Of a DNA stretch of 64,000 nt, positions 44,918 to 53,951 are shown in pieces. The notes beneath the pieces are model-generated. The model had not been told where the DNA came from, did no database searches, and saw only the letters and a list, made by a program, of their open reading frames with translations. Origin of the DNA: a gamma proteobacterium symbiont of Taylorina sp. GTDB taxonomy: Bacteria; Pseudomonadota; Gammaproteobacteria; GRL18. The stretch spans positions 62,001 to 126,000 of the forward strand of contig JAHXIV010000007.1 of the NCBI GenBank assembly GCA_025655455.1, written 5' to 3'. Numbering within the stretch: the first letter of the stretch is position 1; each line of letters starts with the position of its first letter. The translations under genes and the position numbers were made by a program.

Positions 44918-44994
44918 AACATTATACCCCTGTCTTATTTGCAGGTGAAGATGTTTGCATAACGATAGCGGGAAAGTTTATTGGCTGAAGGCTC
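44897..44994 (-). repeat. Leader repeat copy B, LolA-like/barrel junction
   Basis: Full copy: GAGCCTTCAGCCAATAAACT, CCCGCTATCGTTATGCAAA, CTGCAAATAAGACAGGGG, then TATAATGTT and ATGTTTGATAAGACCCTTCAA. About 21 coding bases of the barrel gene belong to it. It fills the gap after the LolA-like gene. Confidence 0.75.
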
Positions 44995-45015
44995 GTATAT
45001 TGCCGCTGAAACACT

Positions 45016-45813
45016 CTAACGAACTCGTTTTAACGAGTTTTTATTAAAATCCTTGTCCGATAATCCCAATGAAAATTGGTAATTTTTCCAGGTTAAGCTG
45101 GTACTTTTACCAGTTTGATGATTAATCATTTGATAATTGTCAGCACGCCAGAATTTATTATTATATTGTTTATAATTTGAAAATGTTAAAGTTTTCAGCA
45201 GGCTTTTTTTTCGATCATAATATTCCACCTTATAAACACGATACTCCTGTTGATCAATCCAGCTGATAATTTTTGTATAGCCGCTATGCTTATAAAGCGG
45301 TGTGTTTTCAATCTTATAACATTTAAGCCGGTTATTTTGATCACCGCAGTTTTCATCTGCCAAATATTTATAAGAATATTTTTCTACCTCAAAGGAAGTG
45401 AGATCCTCATAGGCAAATTCGCTGCCCATAAAAGGGCCTGATTTATTTTTTGAACTGATGCGTTTCACTCTTTTTAAGGCTGGTAAATAAAGCCATTGAT
45501 CATCATTACCAAGCGGATGAGAAAAACTTAAAAAAGCCGTCCCCTTTACATCACGCGGACGATCAAAAATAGTCAGTCCCTTATCACCGTCATTTTCAAC
45601 TTCCAGGTTTTTAATGCGGATATTACGTACACTTTTCTGACCACTTTTATTGCGTAAAGTCATTACCATCTCAGCCTGACTATCTCCCCAGCCCTGATCA
45701 TGCAGTTTACGCTGAGTGGCAATTTCCATTCCCTTATCTTCAGCCTCTCCCGCTATGACAGGGAGTACTGTGAATGATAGTATTGCTGCTAAAAATATTA
45801 AAGTTATTTTCAT
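45016..45813 (-). CDS. Outer-membrane lipoprotein-sorting-like (LolA-fold) protein
   Basis: 265 residues: signal peptide (1-21, cleavage after VIA) and a LolA/LolB-type fold of the family placed next to MMPL/RND exporters: EMVMTLRNKSGQKSVRNIRI, FLSFSHPLGNDDQWLYLPALKRVKRI (cited by ends) and FMGSEFAYEDLTSFEVEKY. These are predicted periplasmic carriers of lipids. It sits 22 bp after the exporter and is not the housekeeping LolA. Probable carrier between exporter and barrel (inference). Confidence 0.85.
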   Translation of the reverse strand: MKITLIFLAAILSFTVLPVIAGEAEDKGMEIATQRKLHDQGWGDSQAEMVMTLRNKSGQKSVRNIRIKNLEVENDGDKGLTIFDRPRDVKGTAFLSFSHPLGNDDQWLYLPALKRVKRISSKNKSGPFMGSEFAYEDLTSFEVEKYSYKYLADENCGDQNNRLKCYKIENTPLYKHSGYTKIISWIDQQEYRVYKVEYYDRKKSLLKTLTFSNYKQYNNKFWRADNYQMINHQTGKSTSLTWKNYQFSLGLSDKDFNKNSLKRVR

Positions 45814-45835
45814 TGTTAAGTGTCCTGTTTATTTA

Positions 45836-48118
45836 TTATTTATCTTTATCTAATAACATCAGTAGTGGTGGTAAGAATAAAAAATCTACAATTAAGGCAA
45901 TAACAATCGTTACAGCGGTCAGTAATCCCATATCTGCATTGATTCTGAAACTGGACTGAGCCAGAATCATAAAGCCGACTGTTAAGACCAATGTGGTGAT
46001 CCATAATGCCCTTCCTACACTGGAAAATGCATAGTGTACTGCGTTGATTGAATTCATCTGTTTATCTCTGCGAGCATGTAAGTACTTACTTAGAAAATGT
46101 ACCGTATCATCAACAATAATACCAAGAGTCATACCGGCAACAACTGAATGTGCCAGTCCTACCTGTCCAACAAATATTCCCCAGAGACCAAAGGCAATAC
46201 CTGCTGGTACTAAATTTGGCAGTAGGCTGATCAAACCAAAACGAAGTGATTTAAGTGCAAAACCCAGCAGGCCTGAAATAAGGATTAAAGCAATGGTGGT
46301 GCCGGTGAGCATGCTGATAATATTACGTTGTCCAATATGGGCGAACATCAAGTTGGGACTGGCTATATCGACAGAGTACTCCCGCCCATTATTAGCAAAC
46401 CAGGCGATAGATCGTTGTTCTAAATCCAGCAATTGACTTGAAGTGATATTTTTAAATGTCACCATTAATCTCAAGCCGGATTTATCCACATTGAGTTGAT
46501 TATTTAAATCCAGCCCATAGGGCAGTGACATTTCATAGAGCAATAAATATTGGGCAGATAATTCCCGGCTCTGCGGAAGAACATGAAAATTATTATCGTC
46601 ACCATGCATATTCTTATTCAGACGTTTTAGAGTATCAGTGATACTTAACACATGATCGGTCTCTTCCTGTTGACGCATCCAGTTGGCGAATTTTTCTGTG
46701 ACTGCAAGAAACTCTGTTTGATTAATACCACTGGCCTCATCACTTTTAATTGAATAAAAAATAACGGTTAAACCTCGAATATTCTCCTGCATAAAGTCTG
46801 TGGATTGTCTGAAATCCAGTACTGGATCAAAGTATTCCACAAAGTTATCATTCAACTCATTTTTTGGGACAAAAATAATCAGTGAGAAAATGATCAGACT
46901 GCTGATGGGCAGCAATTTTATGCGATGTTTGACCACAAAGGCACTGATCTTATCCATGTAATCCTGTTTTGAGCGGTCTCTTTGCTTCACCTTGAATGGT
47001 AATAAGCTCAGCATGGCAGGGAATAAACTGACCGATAAGAAAAAAGCAATCATAACTCCACCGGCTACCATATTACCCAGATCCCTAAAAGGAGGAGCAT
47101 CTGAAAAGTTGAGGCTCAGGAAGCCAATTGCAGTGGTGATACTGGTGAGGAAAATGGGTTGTAAATTGATTCTCAAACTGGTCAGAATTGCTTCACGTTT
47201 TTCAAGACCATGACGCATTTCATAAAATTGTGAACTTAAAATATGGATGCAGTCAGCAACAGCCAGTGTCATTACCATCGTGGGTGTAACGGCAGATGGC
47301 CCGGTTAGAAAAAAACCTGCCCAGCCGGCTAATCCCATTATTGATATAATTGATCCAAAAATAATGAGTACGGTTGCGAAAATTCCAGAAATGCTTTTCA
47401 GCAGGATGAACATTACCATAGTAATGGCCAGGAACATCAGCGGAACGAGTGTTTTAGAATCCTTTAGAGATGATTCAGCAAAACTGTTATTCATCATGAC
47501 TATGCCGGATAAGTAAATATCAACATCCGGATACTTTGCCTGATATTTAGCCTTTATATCACGTACAAAATGCACCACCTCAGGTATTTCAGCGGTAGGA
47601 TCGATACCCGGTAACTGCACGGTGGTTGATATAATGGTGACATGCGCCTGTCTGGAAATAAGACGACCTGCCAGTTGTGGATCACTGATGGCAATCTGTT
47701 TTATCTGCTGTAATTTTTCCAGTGTTTTATCGGCTTCTTCTGCAAGCAGATCTTCCACTATCATGTCATCTTCAATCGCATAGGTGTATTGAAAATTAGT
47801 GATGGAATCAACTCGTGTTGAATAAGGGATCTGCCATGAGTCCTGTGTAATATCCAGCACCATTTGCATGACCTGAGGAGTAAAAACACGGCCGTTTTTA
47901 GGTGCAATCACAAAATCAATCGTATCACTTTTGTTGTAGGTTTTCTGCATTTCATCAAAGGCGATTAACTGAGGATTTTCCTCACCAAAAAAAACCCGGT
48001 AATCACTTTTAAAAACCAGTTTTGATGCACCATATCCAGCGATAATAATAAAAATAAGACTGAATAAGATGACAACAACAGGCTTGTCAACAACAAATTT
48101 AAACCACTTCTCTCTCAT
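45836..48118 (-). CDS. RND/MMPL-family exporter
   Basis: 760 residues with the RND layout: helix 1 (about 12-32), a large periplasmic loop, helices 2-6 (about 215-375), a second loop and helices 8-12 (about 615-755). The helix-4 and helix-10 regions carry the acidic residues of MMPL-type proteins (LAVADCIHILSSQ and LGIIVDDTVHFLSKYL). Such proteins move lipids or hydrophobic compounds with proton energy. First gene of exporter / LolA-like / barrel. The upstream gap holds a GACTCCGACCCC motif copy. Confidence 0.88.
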   Translation of the reverse strand: MREKWFKFVVDKPVVVILFSLIFIIIAGYGASKLVFKSDYRVFFGEENPQLIAFDEMQKTYNKSDTIDFVIAPKNGRVFTPQVMQMVLDITQDSWQIPYSTRVDSITNFQYTYAIEDDMIVEDLLAEEADKTLEKLQQIKQIAISDPQLAGRLISRQAHVTIISTTVQLPGIDPTAEIPEVVHFVRDIKAKYQAKYPDVDIYLSGIVMMNNSFAESSLKDSKTLVPLMFLAITMVMFILLKSISGIFATVLIIFGSIISIMGLAGWAGFFLTGPSAVTPTMVMTLAVADCIHILSSQFYEMRHGLEKREAILTSLRINLQPIFLTSITTAIGFLSLNFSDAPPFRDLGNMVAGGVMIAFFLSVSLFPAMLSLLPFKVKQRDRSKQDYMDKISAFVVKHRIKLLPISSLIIFSLIIFVPKNELNDNFVEYFDPVLDFRQSTDFMQENIRGLTVIFYSIKSDEASGINQTEFLAVTEKFANWMRQQEETDHVLSITDTLKRLNKNMHGDDNNFHVLPQSRELSAQYLLLYEMSLPYGLDLNNQLNVDKSGLRLMVTFKNITSSQLLDLEQRSIAWFANNGREYSVDIASPNLMFAHIGQRNIISMLTGTTIALILISGLLGFALKSLRFGLISLLPNLVPAGIAFGLWGIFVGQVGLAHSVVAGMTLGIIVDDTVHFLSKYLHARRDKQMNSINAVHYAFSSVGRALWITTLVLTVGFMILAQSSFRINADMGLLTAVTIVIALIVDFLFLPPLLMLLDKDK

Positions 48119-48142
48119 ATAAAACCTTATTGGCTAGTTTAT

Positions 48143-48166
48143 TTTGACTCCGACCCCAAACAAGTA
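48143..48166. repeat. Dispersed motif TTTGACTCCGACCCC, copy 2
   Basis: Second exact copy of the 15-mer found at 39977, followed by AAACAAGTA. It is in the divergent gap between the exporter (leftward) and the ABC gene (rightward), 25 bp from the exporter start codon. The adjoining CTTATTGGCTAG (48127-48138) has a weak likeness to the leader repeat. Confidence 0.55.
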
Positions 48167-48220
48167 ATAATATAATAGGAACCATAACCCGGCAGAGAAT
48201 AATTAGGCAGAAAGTACAGT

Positions 48221-49288
48221 ATGGAACACGAGTTATTAATTGAAGTGAGTCATCTCTCACGCCACTTTAGCACTAATCAAATGTCTGATCAATCAGCTTA
48301 CATCACTGCCGTTGATGACATAAGCTTCAATCTTAAACGGGGTGAAATTCTAGGCTTTCTTGGTCCTAACGGCGCAGGAAAATCAACCACAATGCAAATG
48401 CTGACAGGTAATTTAGCGCCTAGTCATGGTTCAATTAAAATTGGTGGTGTTGATTTGATGGACAGGCCTATTGAAGCCAAGGCCATGATGGGTTATTTGC
48501 CGGATACCCCGCCGCTTTATAAAGAACTCTGTGTTGATGAATATCTTAGCTATTGTGCACGTCTGAACCAAATACCTAAAGCCGGACTGCAGCAGGCCAT
48601 TGATACGACAAAAGAGCGTTGTGGATTAATGGATCATGGCCAACGGATTATTAATAATCTATCCAAGGGATATCAACAACGTGTTGGCATTGCCCAGGCT
48701 ATTATTCATTCACCTGATATTGTTATTCTGGACGAACCGACGGTAGGTCTTGATCCAATTCAAATGATAGCAATAAGAAAACTTATCAAAGAACTGGGGA
48801 AAACCCATAGTGTGATGTTATCCAGTCATATTTTACCGGAAATTCAGGCAATTTGTGATAATGTCCAGATTATCAATCAGGGTCAACTGGTTTTCAGTGC
48901 ATCCATCGATCAGCTTAATCAGCATATGCAGACTTATTCTATACGCATGAGCTGTCAATATAGTGTTGATATCCAGTTAATTGCTGCTCTGGAAGAGGTA
49001 AAGTCAGTAGAACAACTCAAGTCGAATGATTCTCAGGGGGATAGTATACGTATACATTGTTTTCAAAATAATCCCTCGCACAAAGATTCTTTACAGTTTA
49101 AGTCACAGCAGCAATCTGCTGTTTCCGAGTTAGCACAACAATTAGTTTCAATGGCCGAGCAGCAAGCCTGGGGACTGTATGAAATTTATGCTGAAAAACG
49201 TTCTTTAGAAGATATCTTTATGTCTTTAACCTGTATTGACTCCGGTGCTGGTAAACAGGACTTAAAACAGGGTGATCTCCTTGATTAG
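48221..49288 (+). CDS. ABC transporter ATP-binding protein (GldA-like)
   Basis: 355 residues. Walker A GPNGAGKSTT at 48-57, signature LSKGYQQRVGIAQA, Walker B IVILDEPTVGLDP, switch His in VMLSSHILPE. The C-terminal extension (about 235-355) is typical of the GldA/NatA-type ATPases working with ABC-2 permeases. Partner of the next three genes. No metal- or substrate-specific clue; these systems are often annotated as gliding-motility-like although most owners do not glide. Confidence 0.9.
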   Translation: MEHELLIEVSHLSRHFSTNQMSDQSAYITAVDDISFNLKRGEILGFLGPNGAGKSTTMQMLTGNLAPSHGSIKIGGVDLMDRPIEAKAMMGYLPDTPPLYKELCVDEYLSYCARLNQIPKAGLQQAIDTTKERCGLMDHGQRIINNLSKGYQQRVGIAQAIIHSPDIVILDEPTVGLDPIQMIAIRKLIKELGKTHSVMLSSHILPEIQAICDNVQIINQGQLVFSASIDQLNQHMQTYSIRMSCQYSVDIQLIAALEEVKSVEQLKSNDSQGDSIRIHCFQNNPSHKDSLQFKSQQQSAVSELAQQLVSMAEQQAWGLYEIYAEKRSLEDIFMSLTCIDSGAGKQDLKQGDLLD

Positions 49289-50042
49289 ACTCATTGCATT
49301 GCGTGAATTAAAAAGTCTGTTTTTATCTCCTCTTGCATGGGCTATACTCACAGTGACACAAATTATTCTGTGTTACCAATTTCTCAGTCAGCTGGAAAGT
49401 TATCTTCAATTACAGTCAAAATTGTCCGTGCTGGAAAACTCTCCCGGCATTACTGATCTGGTTATTAGTCCATTACTGGCAGGTGCTGCAATTATTTTAT
49501 TATTGATTGTGCCTTTATTAACCATGAGACTGATTAGTGAGGAGCAAAAAAACCAGACCTTAGCGCTGCTGTTTAGTGCCCCTGTTTCCATGAGCCAGAT
49601 TATTATCGGTAAGTATCTGGGTGTTCTAGGTTTTTTAATGATATTACTGCTGATGGTAGCATTAATGCCATTATCCTTGTTATTGGGTACTGCAGTGGAT
49701 TTAGGGCAGTTGTTATCGGCCTTATTGGGTCTGTTTCTGATTCTGGCCTCATTCACTGCGGCAGGATTATATATGTCGACACTGACCAGACAACCGGCAA
49801 TTGCTGCAGTCAGTAGTTTTGGTTTATTATTTTTTTTATGGATTATTAATTGGGCAGGTGTTAACTCAGGTACCGCAGGCAGAGGTGAAAGCGTTTTATC
49901 CTGGTTTTCACTATTAAATCATTTTGAACCCTTATTAAAGGGCGTTTTTTCTTCTGCAGATATCATTTATTACCTCTTATTTATCAGTCTTTTTCTGGTT
50001 TTAAGTATTCGTCGTCTGGAACGCTTGCGGCTGCCGCATTAA
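49272..50042 (+). CDS. ABC-2 type permease (GldF-like)
   Basis: 256 residues, six transmembrane helices, ABC-2 family. N terminus with LIALRELKSLFLSPLAWAILTV and the conserved TMRLISEEQKNQTLALLFSAPVS segment. GTG start 17 bp inside the ATPase gene, so the two are translationally coupled. It forms the membrane channel with the ATPase. Confidence 0.88.
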   Translation: MISLIRLIALRELKSLFLSPLAWAILTVTQIILCYQFLSQLESYLQLQSKLSVLENSPGITDLVISPLLAGAAIILLLIVPLLTMRLISEEQKNQTLALLFSAPVSMSQIIIGKYLGVLGFLMILLLMVALMPLSLLLGTAVDLGQLLSALLGLFLILASFTAAGLYMSTLTRQPAIAAVSSFGLLFFLWIINWAGVNSGTAGRGESVLSWFSLLNHFEPLLKGVFSSADIIYYLLFISLFLVLSIRRLERLRLPH

Positions 50043-50045
50043 ATT

Positions 50046-51473
50046 ATGAAAATTAATACACACTCTACACAACAGCTGAAGCGGCAAAATCTCTTATTTA
50101 TACTGTTGTTTATCACATTGCTCGGCCTACTGGCTTTTTTAAGTAATCGCTATATTTATATCAGTGACTGGACTGTCAACGGCCAGAACTCTCTCAATGA
50201 AGTCAGCTTAAAATTATTAGAGGTTCTGGAGTCACCACTTGAAATTGTCTCTTACACGAGTAATAAAGCGGTTAAACAATCCATACAGGAATTGATCAGC
50301 CGCTATCAAAGAATGAATAAGAAGATTAGTCTGTCTTTTGTTGATCCGAATCTTGACCCTGAAAAAAACCGTGCCCTGCAATTATCTGTGGATGGTGAAA
50401 TGATTATTACTTATCAGGGGCGTCAGGAACACGTAACAGAACTTTCTGAATCCATGATCTCAAATTCCCTGCATCGCTTATTACGGGCAAAACAGCGAAA
50501 AGTCATTTTTATTGAAGGGCATGGTGAGCGAAGTTCACGACAAAAGGCAAATTTTGATTTATCCAGTTTTACTCATCATTTGCAGAAACAGGGTATGCAT
50601 ATAGAAACAGTGAATATTGCTCAGACCTTATTGATTCCGGACAATACTTCCATGCTGGTGATTGCAGGACCACAGGCAGATTTTTTACCTGCTGAAGTTA
50701 GTATTGTGCTGGATTATGTTAAAAAAGGCGGTAATCTATTATGGTTGGGAGATCCTTTAAAAAGCAATAGACAATACCCTTTGTACGGTTTATTACCCTT
50801 ATCAGAATATCTGGGTATTGAATTTCTTGCCGGAACAATAGTTGACCCCAGTACCCTGGACTATGATATTAAACGGCCTGATTATGCGATTGTGACTGAT
50901 TATCCTCCCCACCCTGTCAGCAATGGTTTTTCAACATTAACTTTATTTCCCCAGACAGCAGGGATTGAGCGCCTGCCGGGCTATCTTGAAGCAGAAGAAG
51001 AGGAGGATAAAAATGTGGATGCAGATGAGAAAGTATTTACTGCGACGGCATTATTAAATACGGTTGAACGCAGCTGGATTGAAGTCTCCGCTATTAAAAA
51101 TAGTGTTAAATTTGATGAAAATGTGGATATTGCAGGCCCTATCACCATTGCAATGGTTCTGACACGGGATCTGACACAACAGTTCAATAGTGAACTATTA
51201 AAACAACAGCGTATTATAGTGTTGGGAGATGGTGATTTTCTCTCTAATACATTTCTTGGTAATGGTGGGAATCTGACTCTTGGGGTTAATATTTTCAACT
51301 GGCTGAGTCATGATGATCAGTTTCTTGCTATTCCGGTACAGCCTAAGAATGATATTATTTTAGATATTTCACCTGCCCATCTTTCTCTTCTGGGTAGTTT
51401 TTTCCTTTTTGGAATTCCATTATTATTAATTAGCAGCGGCAGTATTATCTGGCTAAGAAGGCGACATCGCTAA
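50046..51473 (+). CDS. GldG-like ABC-associated membrane protein
   Basis: 475 residues, N-terminal membrane helix (about 14-33), a long periplasmic domain with IVSYTSNKAVKQSIQELIS, FIEGHGERS, LWLGDPL, RIIVLGDGDFLSNTFLGNGGN (cited by ends) and a C-terminal helix (about 450-470). This is the GldG/IFT52-like domain family paired with GldA/F. Function is unknown; a scaffold for transport at the envelope is likely. 3 bp after the permease. Confidence 0.85.
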   Translation: MKINTHSTQQLKRQNLLFILLFITLLGLLAFLSNRYIYISDWTVNGQNSLNEVSLKLLEVLESPLEIVSYTSNKAVKQSIQELISRYQRMNKKISLSFVDPNLDPEKNRALQLSVDGEMIITYQGRQEHVTELSESMISNSLHRLLRAKQRKVIFIEGHGERSSRQKANFDLSSFTHHLQKQGMHIETVNIAQTLLIPDNTSMLVIAGPQADFLPAEVSIVLDYVKKGGNLLWLGDPLKSNRQYPLYGLLPLSEYLGIEFLAGTIVDPSTLDYDIKRPDYAIVTDYPPHPVSNGFSTLTLFPQTAGIERLPGYLEAEEEEDKNVDADEKVFTATALLNTVERSWIEVSAIKNSVKFDENVDIAGPITIAMVLTRDLTQQFNSELLKQQRIIVLGDGDFLSNTFLGNGGNLTLGVNIFNWLSHDDQFLAIPVQPKNDIILDISPAHLSLLGSFFLFGIPLLLISSGSIIWLRRRHR

Positions 51474-52450
51474 TGCCTCTCACACAGAAAATCAGCAACT
51501 TATCAAAAGAGGTTAAAACGAATTTAGTACTTTTTATAGCCTGTTTGTTTTTGTTTTTCATTGCCTGGTTTCAGCCGGGTTTAAAGCAGGAGAACAGACA
51601 ATATTTTACTAGTATGAAGGCAGATGAAATTTCTTCAATTACCATTAAACGGCAGGGAATTGATCAAGTTAAACTGATAAAAAAAGCAGGTGAGTGGTTT
51701 TTAGTCGAACATGATCAGCTGAAAATCGATCTGCCTGCTAATATTTTACGTGTTAATACAATTACTGCACTGGCAGAAAAACGCAGCTATTCACAATTTC
51801 AAGTGAAAGGTACAGATCTTGAGCGCTATCATCTGGATGATCCACAAGTCTCAATCTGGTTAAATAATGAGCATTTTATTATTGGAGGAACTGATCCGGT
51901 CAATAATCAGCGTTATGCTATGCAGCTTGGCGATCCTTCTAATACCATTCACATGATCAATGGTACAGTGTTCTATCAGCTCAGGGCAAATATAAATACG
52001 TTTATCTCAACCAAAATACTACCACCCCATGCAAGTATTCAAAGTATTCACTGGGATAATAAAATATTAGAGCTCAGCAATGGTAAATGGTCATTTGCTT
52101 CTGAAGATAGTGTTGTTGGGACTGATGATTCTGTTATAGCGGAAGGCTCTGTTATAGAAAAAGCCTCTAAAATCACCTCTGCCGATATCATACAGATAGT
52201 GCAATTTTGGCAAAAGGCACAGGCTTCCCGTATAGAAACAGCAGTTGTTGAACAGGTAAAATCAGATAATGTGCCTGATAAGAATATGGAGATTACTATA
52301 CATCTGAATTATCCGGGAAAGAACAATCAGCAGATTCATTTCTTGGTCATTAAGGAGAAAAATCAGATAAAACTATTACGCCGAGATGCGCAAACAGCAT
52401 ATTTAATCACTCCAGAGACATTAAAACAGCTAACAGAGTTTATTTTTTAA
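51473..52450 (+). CDS. DUF4340-containing protein
   Basis: 325 residues: N-terminal membrane helix (about 15-33), then a periplasmic region with DUF4340 features (TSMKADEISSITIKRQGI, WFLVEHDQLKIDLPAN, LIKKAGEWF, HFIIGGTDPVNNQRYAM). Translation starts in the last base of the GldG-like stop codon. Always found with such GldAFG systems; no known activity. Confidence 0.82.
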   Translation: MPLTQKISNLSKEVKTNLVLFIACLFLFFIAWFQPGLKQENRQYFTSMKADEISSITIKRQGIDQVKLIKKAGEWFLVEHDQLKIDLPANILRVNTITALAEKRSYSQFQVKGTDLERYHLDDPQVSIWLNNEHFIIGGTDPVNNQRYAMQLGDPSNTIHMINGTVFYQLRANINTFISTKILPPHASIQSIHWDNKILELSNGKWSFASEDSVVGTDDSVIAEGSVIEKASKITSADIIQIVQFWQKAQASRIETAVVEQVKSDNVPDKNMEITIHLNYPGKNNQQIHFLVIKEKNQIKLLRRDAQTAYLITPETLKQLTEFIF

Positions 52451-52615
52451 AAGAAATAAGCTAAACTCACACTAAATCTGTTAAAATAATCTGAAACAAC
52501 AAGAACTTTCGCTAAAAAAGTAATAATTTACATTAAGATTAAGAACAATAGCGTATATGATTACCGGTCAGTGTTTTTTCAATGGTCGGTGAACCATTAA
52601 AAAAGAGGTGAACAA

Positions 52616-52921
52616 ATGAAAACATCAATAAAGACGATAATAACAGGCTTTTTATTTACCGCATTGTTATTAATATCATCCAATAGTTTTTCTAATGATT
52701 ATTATTATGAAAGCGATGTTGCTTCCGAGGGCGATATTATCGTTGATTTGGTACTGGCGAGACCACTGGGTATTGTCGGTAGTGGTTTAGGTCTTGTTTT
52801 TCAGGGTGTTGGTCTGCTTTTTAGTGTACCAGGCGAGAATTTCAGTGAAACTGGAGATGTGCTGGTTAAAGCTCCTTTAAACTATACCTTCAACAGACCA
52901 TTAGGGCACTTTGAAGATTAG
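52616..52921 (+). CDS. Small exported protein of unknown function
   Basis: 101 residues with a signal peptide (1-26, cleavage near SFS-NDYYY) and one glycine-rich hydrophobic segment (about 50-72, PLGIVGSGLGLVFQGVGLLF) that might insert in a membrane. AAAGAGGTGAACA precedes the ATG. I know similar short proteins from other gammaproteobacteria only as uncharacterised. It is 165 bp after the DUF4340 gene and 42 bp before mutM. Confidence 0.65.
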   Translation: MKTSIKTIITGFLFTALLLISSNSFSNDYYYESDVASEGDIIVDLVLARPLGIVGSGLGLVFQGVGLLFSVPGENFSETGDVLVKAPLNYTFNRPLGHFED

Positions 52922-52963
52922 AAATTTATTTTAATCTTATTAATACAGTAATGCCGGAACATA

Positions 52964-53779
52964 ATGCCAGAGTTGCCTGAAGTTGAAACAACACTACAGG
53001 GTATATCTGTGCATGTTCTGAATACCCCCATTGTTAAAGTCACCATCAGAAACTCATCTTTACGCTGGCCGGTTCCGCAAGAACTGGCATCACAAGTCAT
53101 CCATGACAAAATTATCACAGCACAACGCCGGGCAAAATATCTCCTCCTGAGTACCCGTAAGGGCACAATTATTATTCATCTTGGTATGTCCGGTAGTTTA
53201 AGAATTACTTCTCCTGCAACACCTTACGAGAAACATGAACATGTAGAATTTTGTTTTGCTAATGGTAATGCGCTGCGCTTAAAAGATCCGCGTCGTTTTG
53301 GAGCAGTTTTATGGACCAGTGAGGTAATTGAAGAACACCCTTTGCTCAAGCATCTGGGTGTTGAACCACTGACTGAAGAATTTAATGCAAAATACTTATA
53401 TCAATTATCAAGAAATAGAAAAGTAGCGATAAAGCAATTCATAATGGATAGCAAAGTGGTGGTTGGTATTGGTAATATTTATGCTAATGAAGCACTTTTT
53501 TCCAGCGGTATTCATCCCAAACGTGCTGCAGGGAGAATCAGCCTGCAGCGCTATACAAAACTCTGTGTACAGATTAAAAAAATCCTTAAACAGGCAATTT
53601 TACAGGGTGGAACAACCCTAAAAGATTTTACTGGCAGTACCGGCAAGCCGGGATATTTTAAACAGGAACTTTTAGTTTATGGACGAGGAGGACAGCCTTG
53701 TTCTTTCTGTCAAAAACCTTTGCAAGAAATCAGACAGGGTCAGCGCAGCAGTGTGTTTTGTAGTCATTGTCAAAAGTAA
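52964..53779 (+). CDS. mutM: Formamidopyrimidine-DNA glycosylase
   Basis: 271-residue base-excision-repair enzyme (Fpg) that removes 8-oxoguanine and formamidopyrimidines. N-terminal catalytic PELPEVET with Pro2 and Glu3; C-terminal zinc finger with four Cys (CSFCQKPL and CSHCQ). [10 protein letters not shown] and QGGTTLKDF signatures present. Normal length. A terminator hairpin lies 18 bp downstream. Confidence 0.95.
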   Translation: MPELPEVETTLQGISVHVLNTPIVKVTIRNSSLRWPVPQELASQVIHDKIITAQRRAKYLLLSTRKGTIIIHLGMSGSLRITSPATPYEKHEHVEFCFANGNALRLKDPRRFGAVLWTSEVIEEHPLLKHLGVEPLTEEFNAKYLYQLSRNRKVAIKQFIMDSKVVVGIGNIYANEALFSSGIHPKRAAGRISLQRYTKLCVQIKKILKQAILQGGTTLKDFTGSTGKPGYFKQELLVYGRGGQPCSFCQKPLQEIRQGQRSSVFCSHCQK

Positions 53780-53797
53780 TCTTTGCTTTTCAAAAGA

Positions 53798-53827
53798 GCC
53801 ACCAGAAAATCAATTCTGATGGCTTTT
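53798..53827 (+). terminator. Terminator after mutM
   Basis: GCCACCAGAA (53798-53807) pairs with TTCTGATGGC (53814-53823), with one G-T wobble, around a six-base loop, and TTTT follows. It lies 18 bp after the mutM stop codon. The opposite strand also has AAAAG-type flanks, so it could stop transcripts from the right as well. Confidence 0.75.
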
Positions 53828-53861
53828 ATATTAATACTTCAACACCTGTTTTACAGTTTAA

Positions 53862-53877
53862 TTTTACTCTGACCCTG
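53862..53877. repeat. Dispersed motif, diverged copy 3
   Basis: TTTTACTCTGACCCTG, differing at a few positions from the TTTGACTCCGACCCC motif at 39977 and 48143. It is in the mutM / LamG-protein gap, preceded by ACACCTGTTTTACAG. Low information on its own, but intergenic like the others. Confidence 0.4.
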
Positions 53878-53951
53878 ATTACTGATTATTTTGTATCACC
53901 CAACAGTTACAGAAAAAGTGAAAATTTGATTATTTAAATAGTGTAGTATAT

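Noticed and set aside
45016-45813. Housekeeping LolA
   Set aside because: The fold is similar, but length, sequence and location beside an MMPL exporter point to the exporter-linked LolA-like family.
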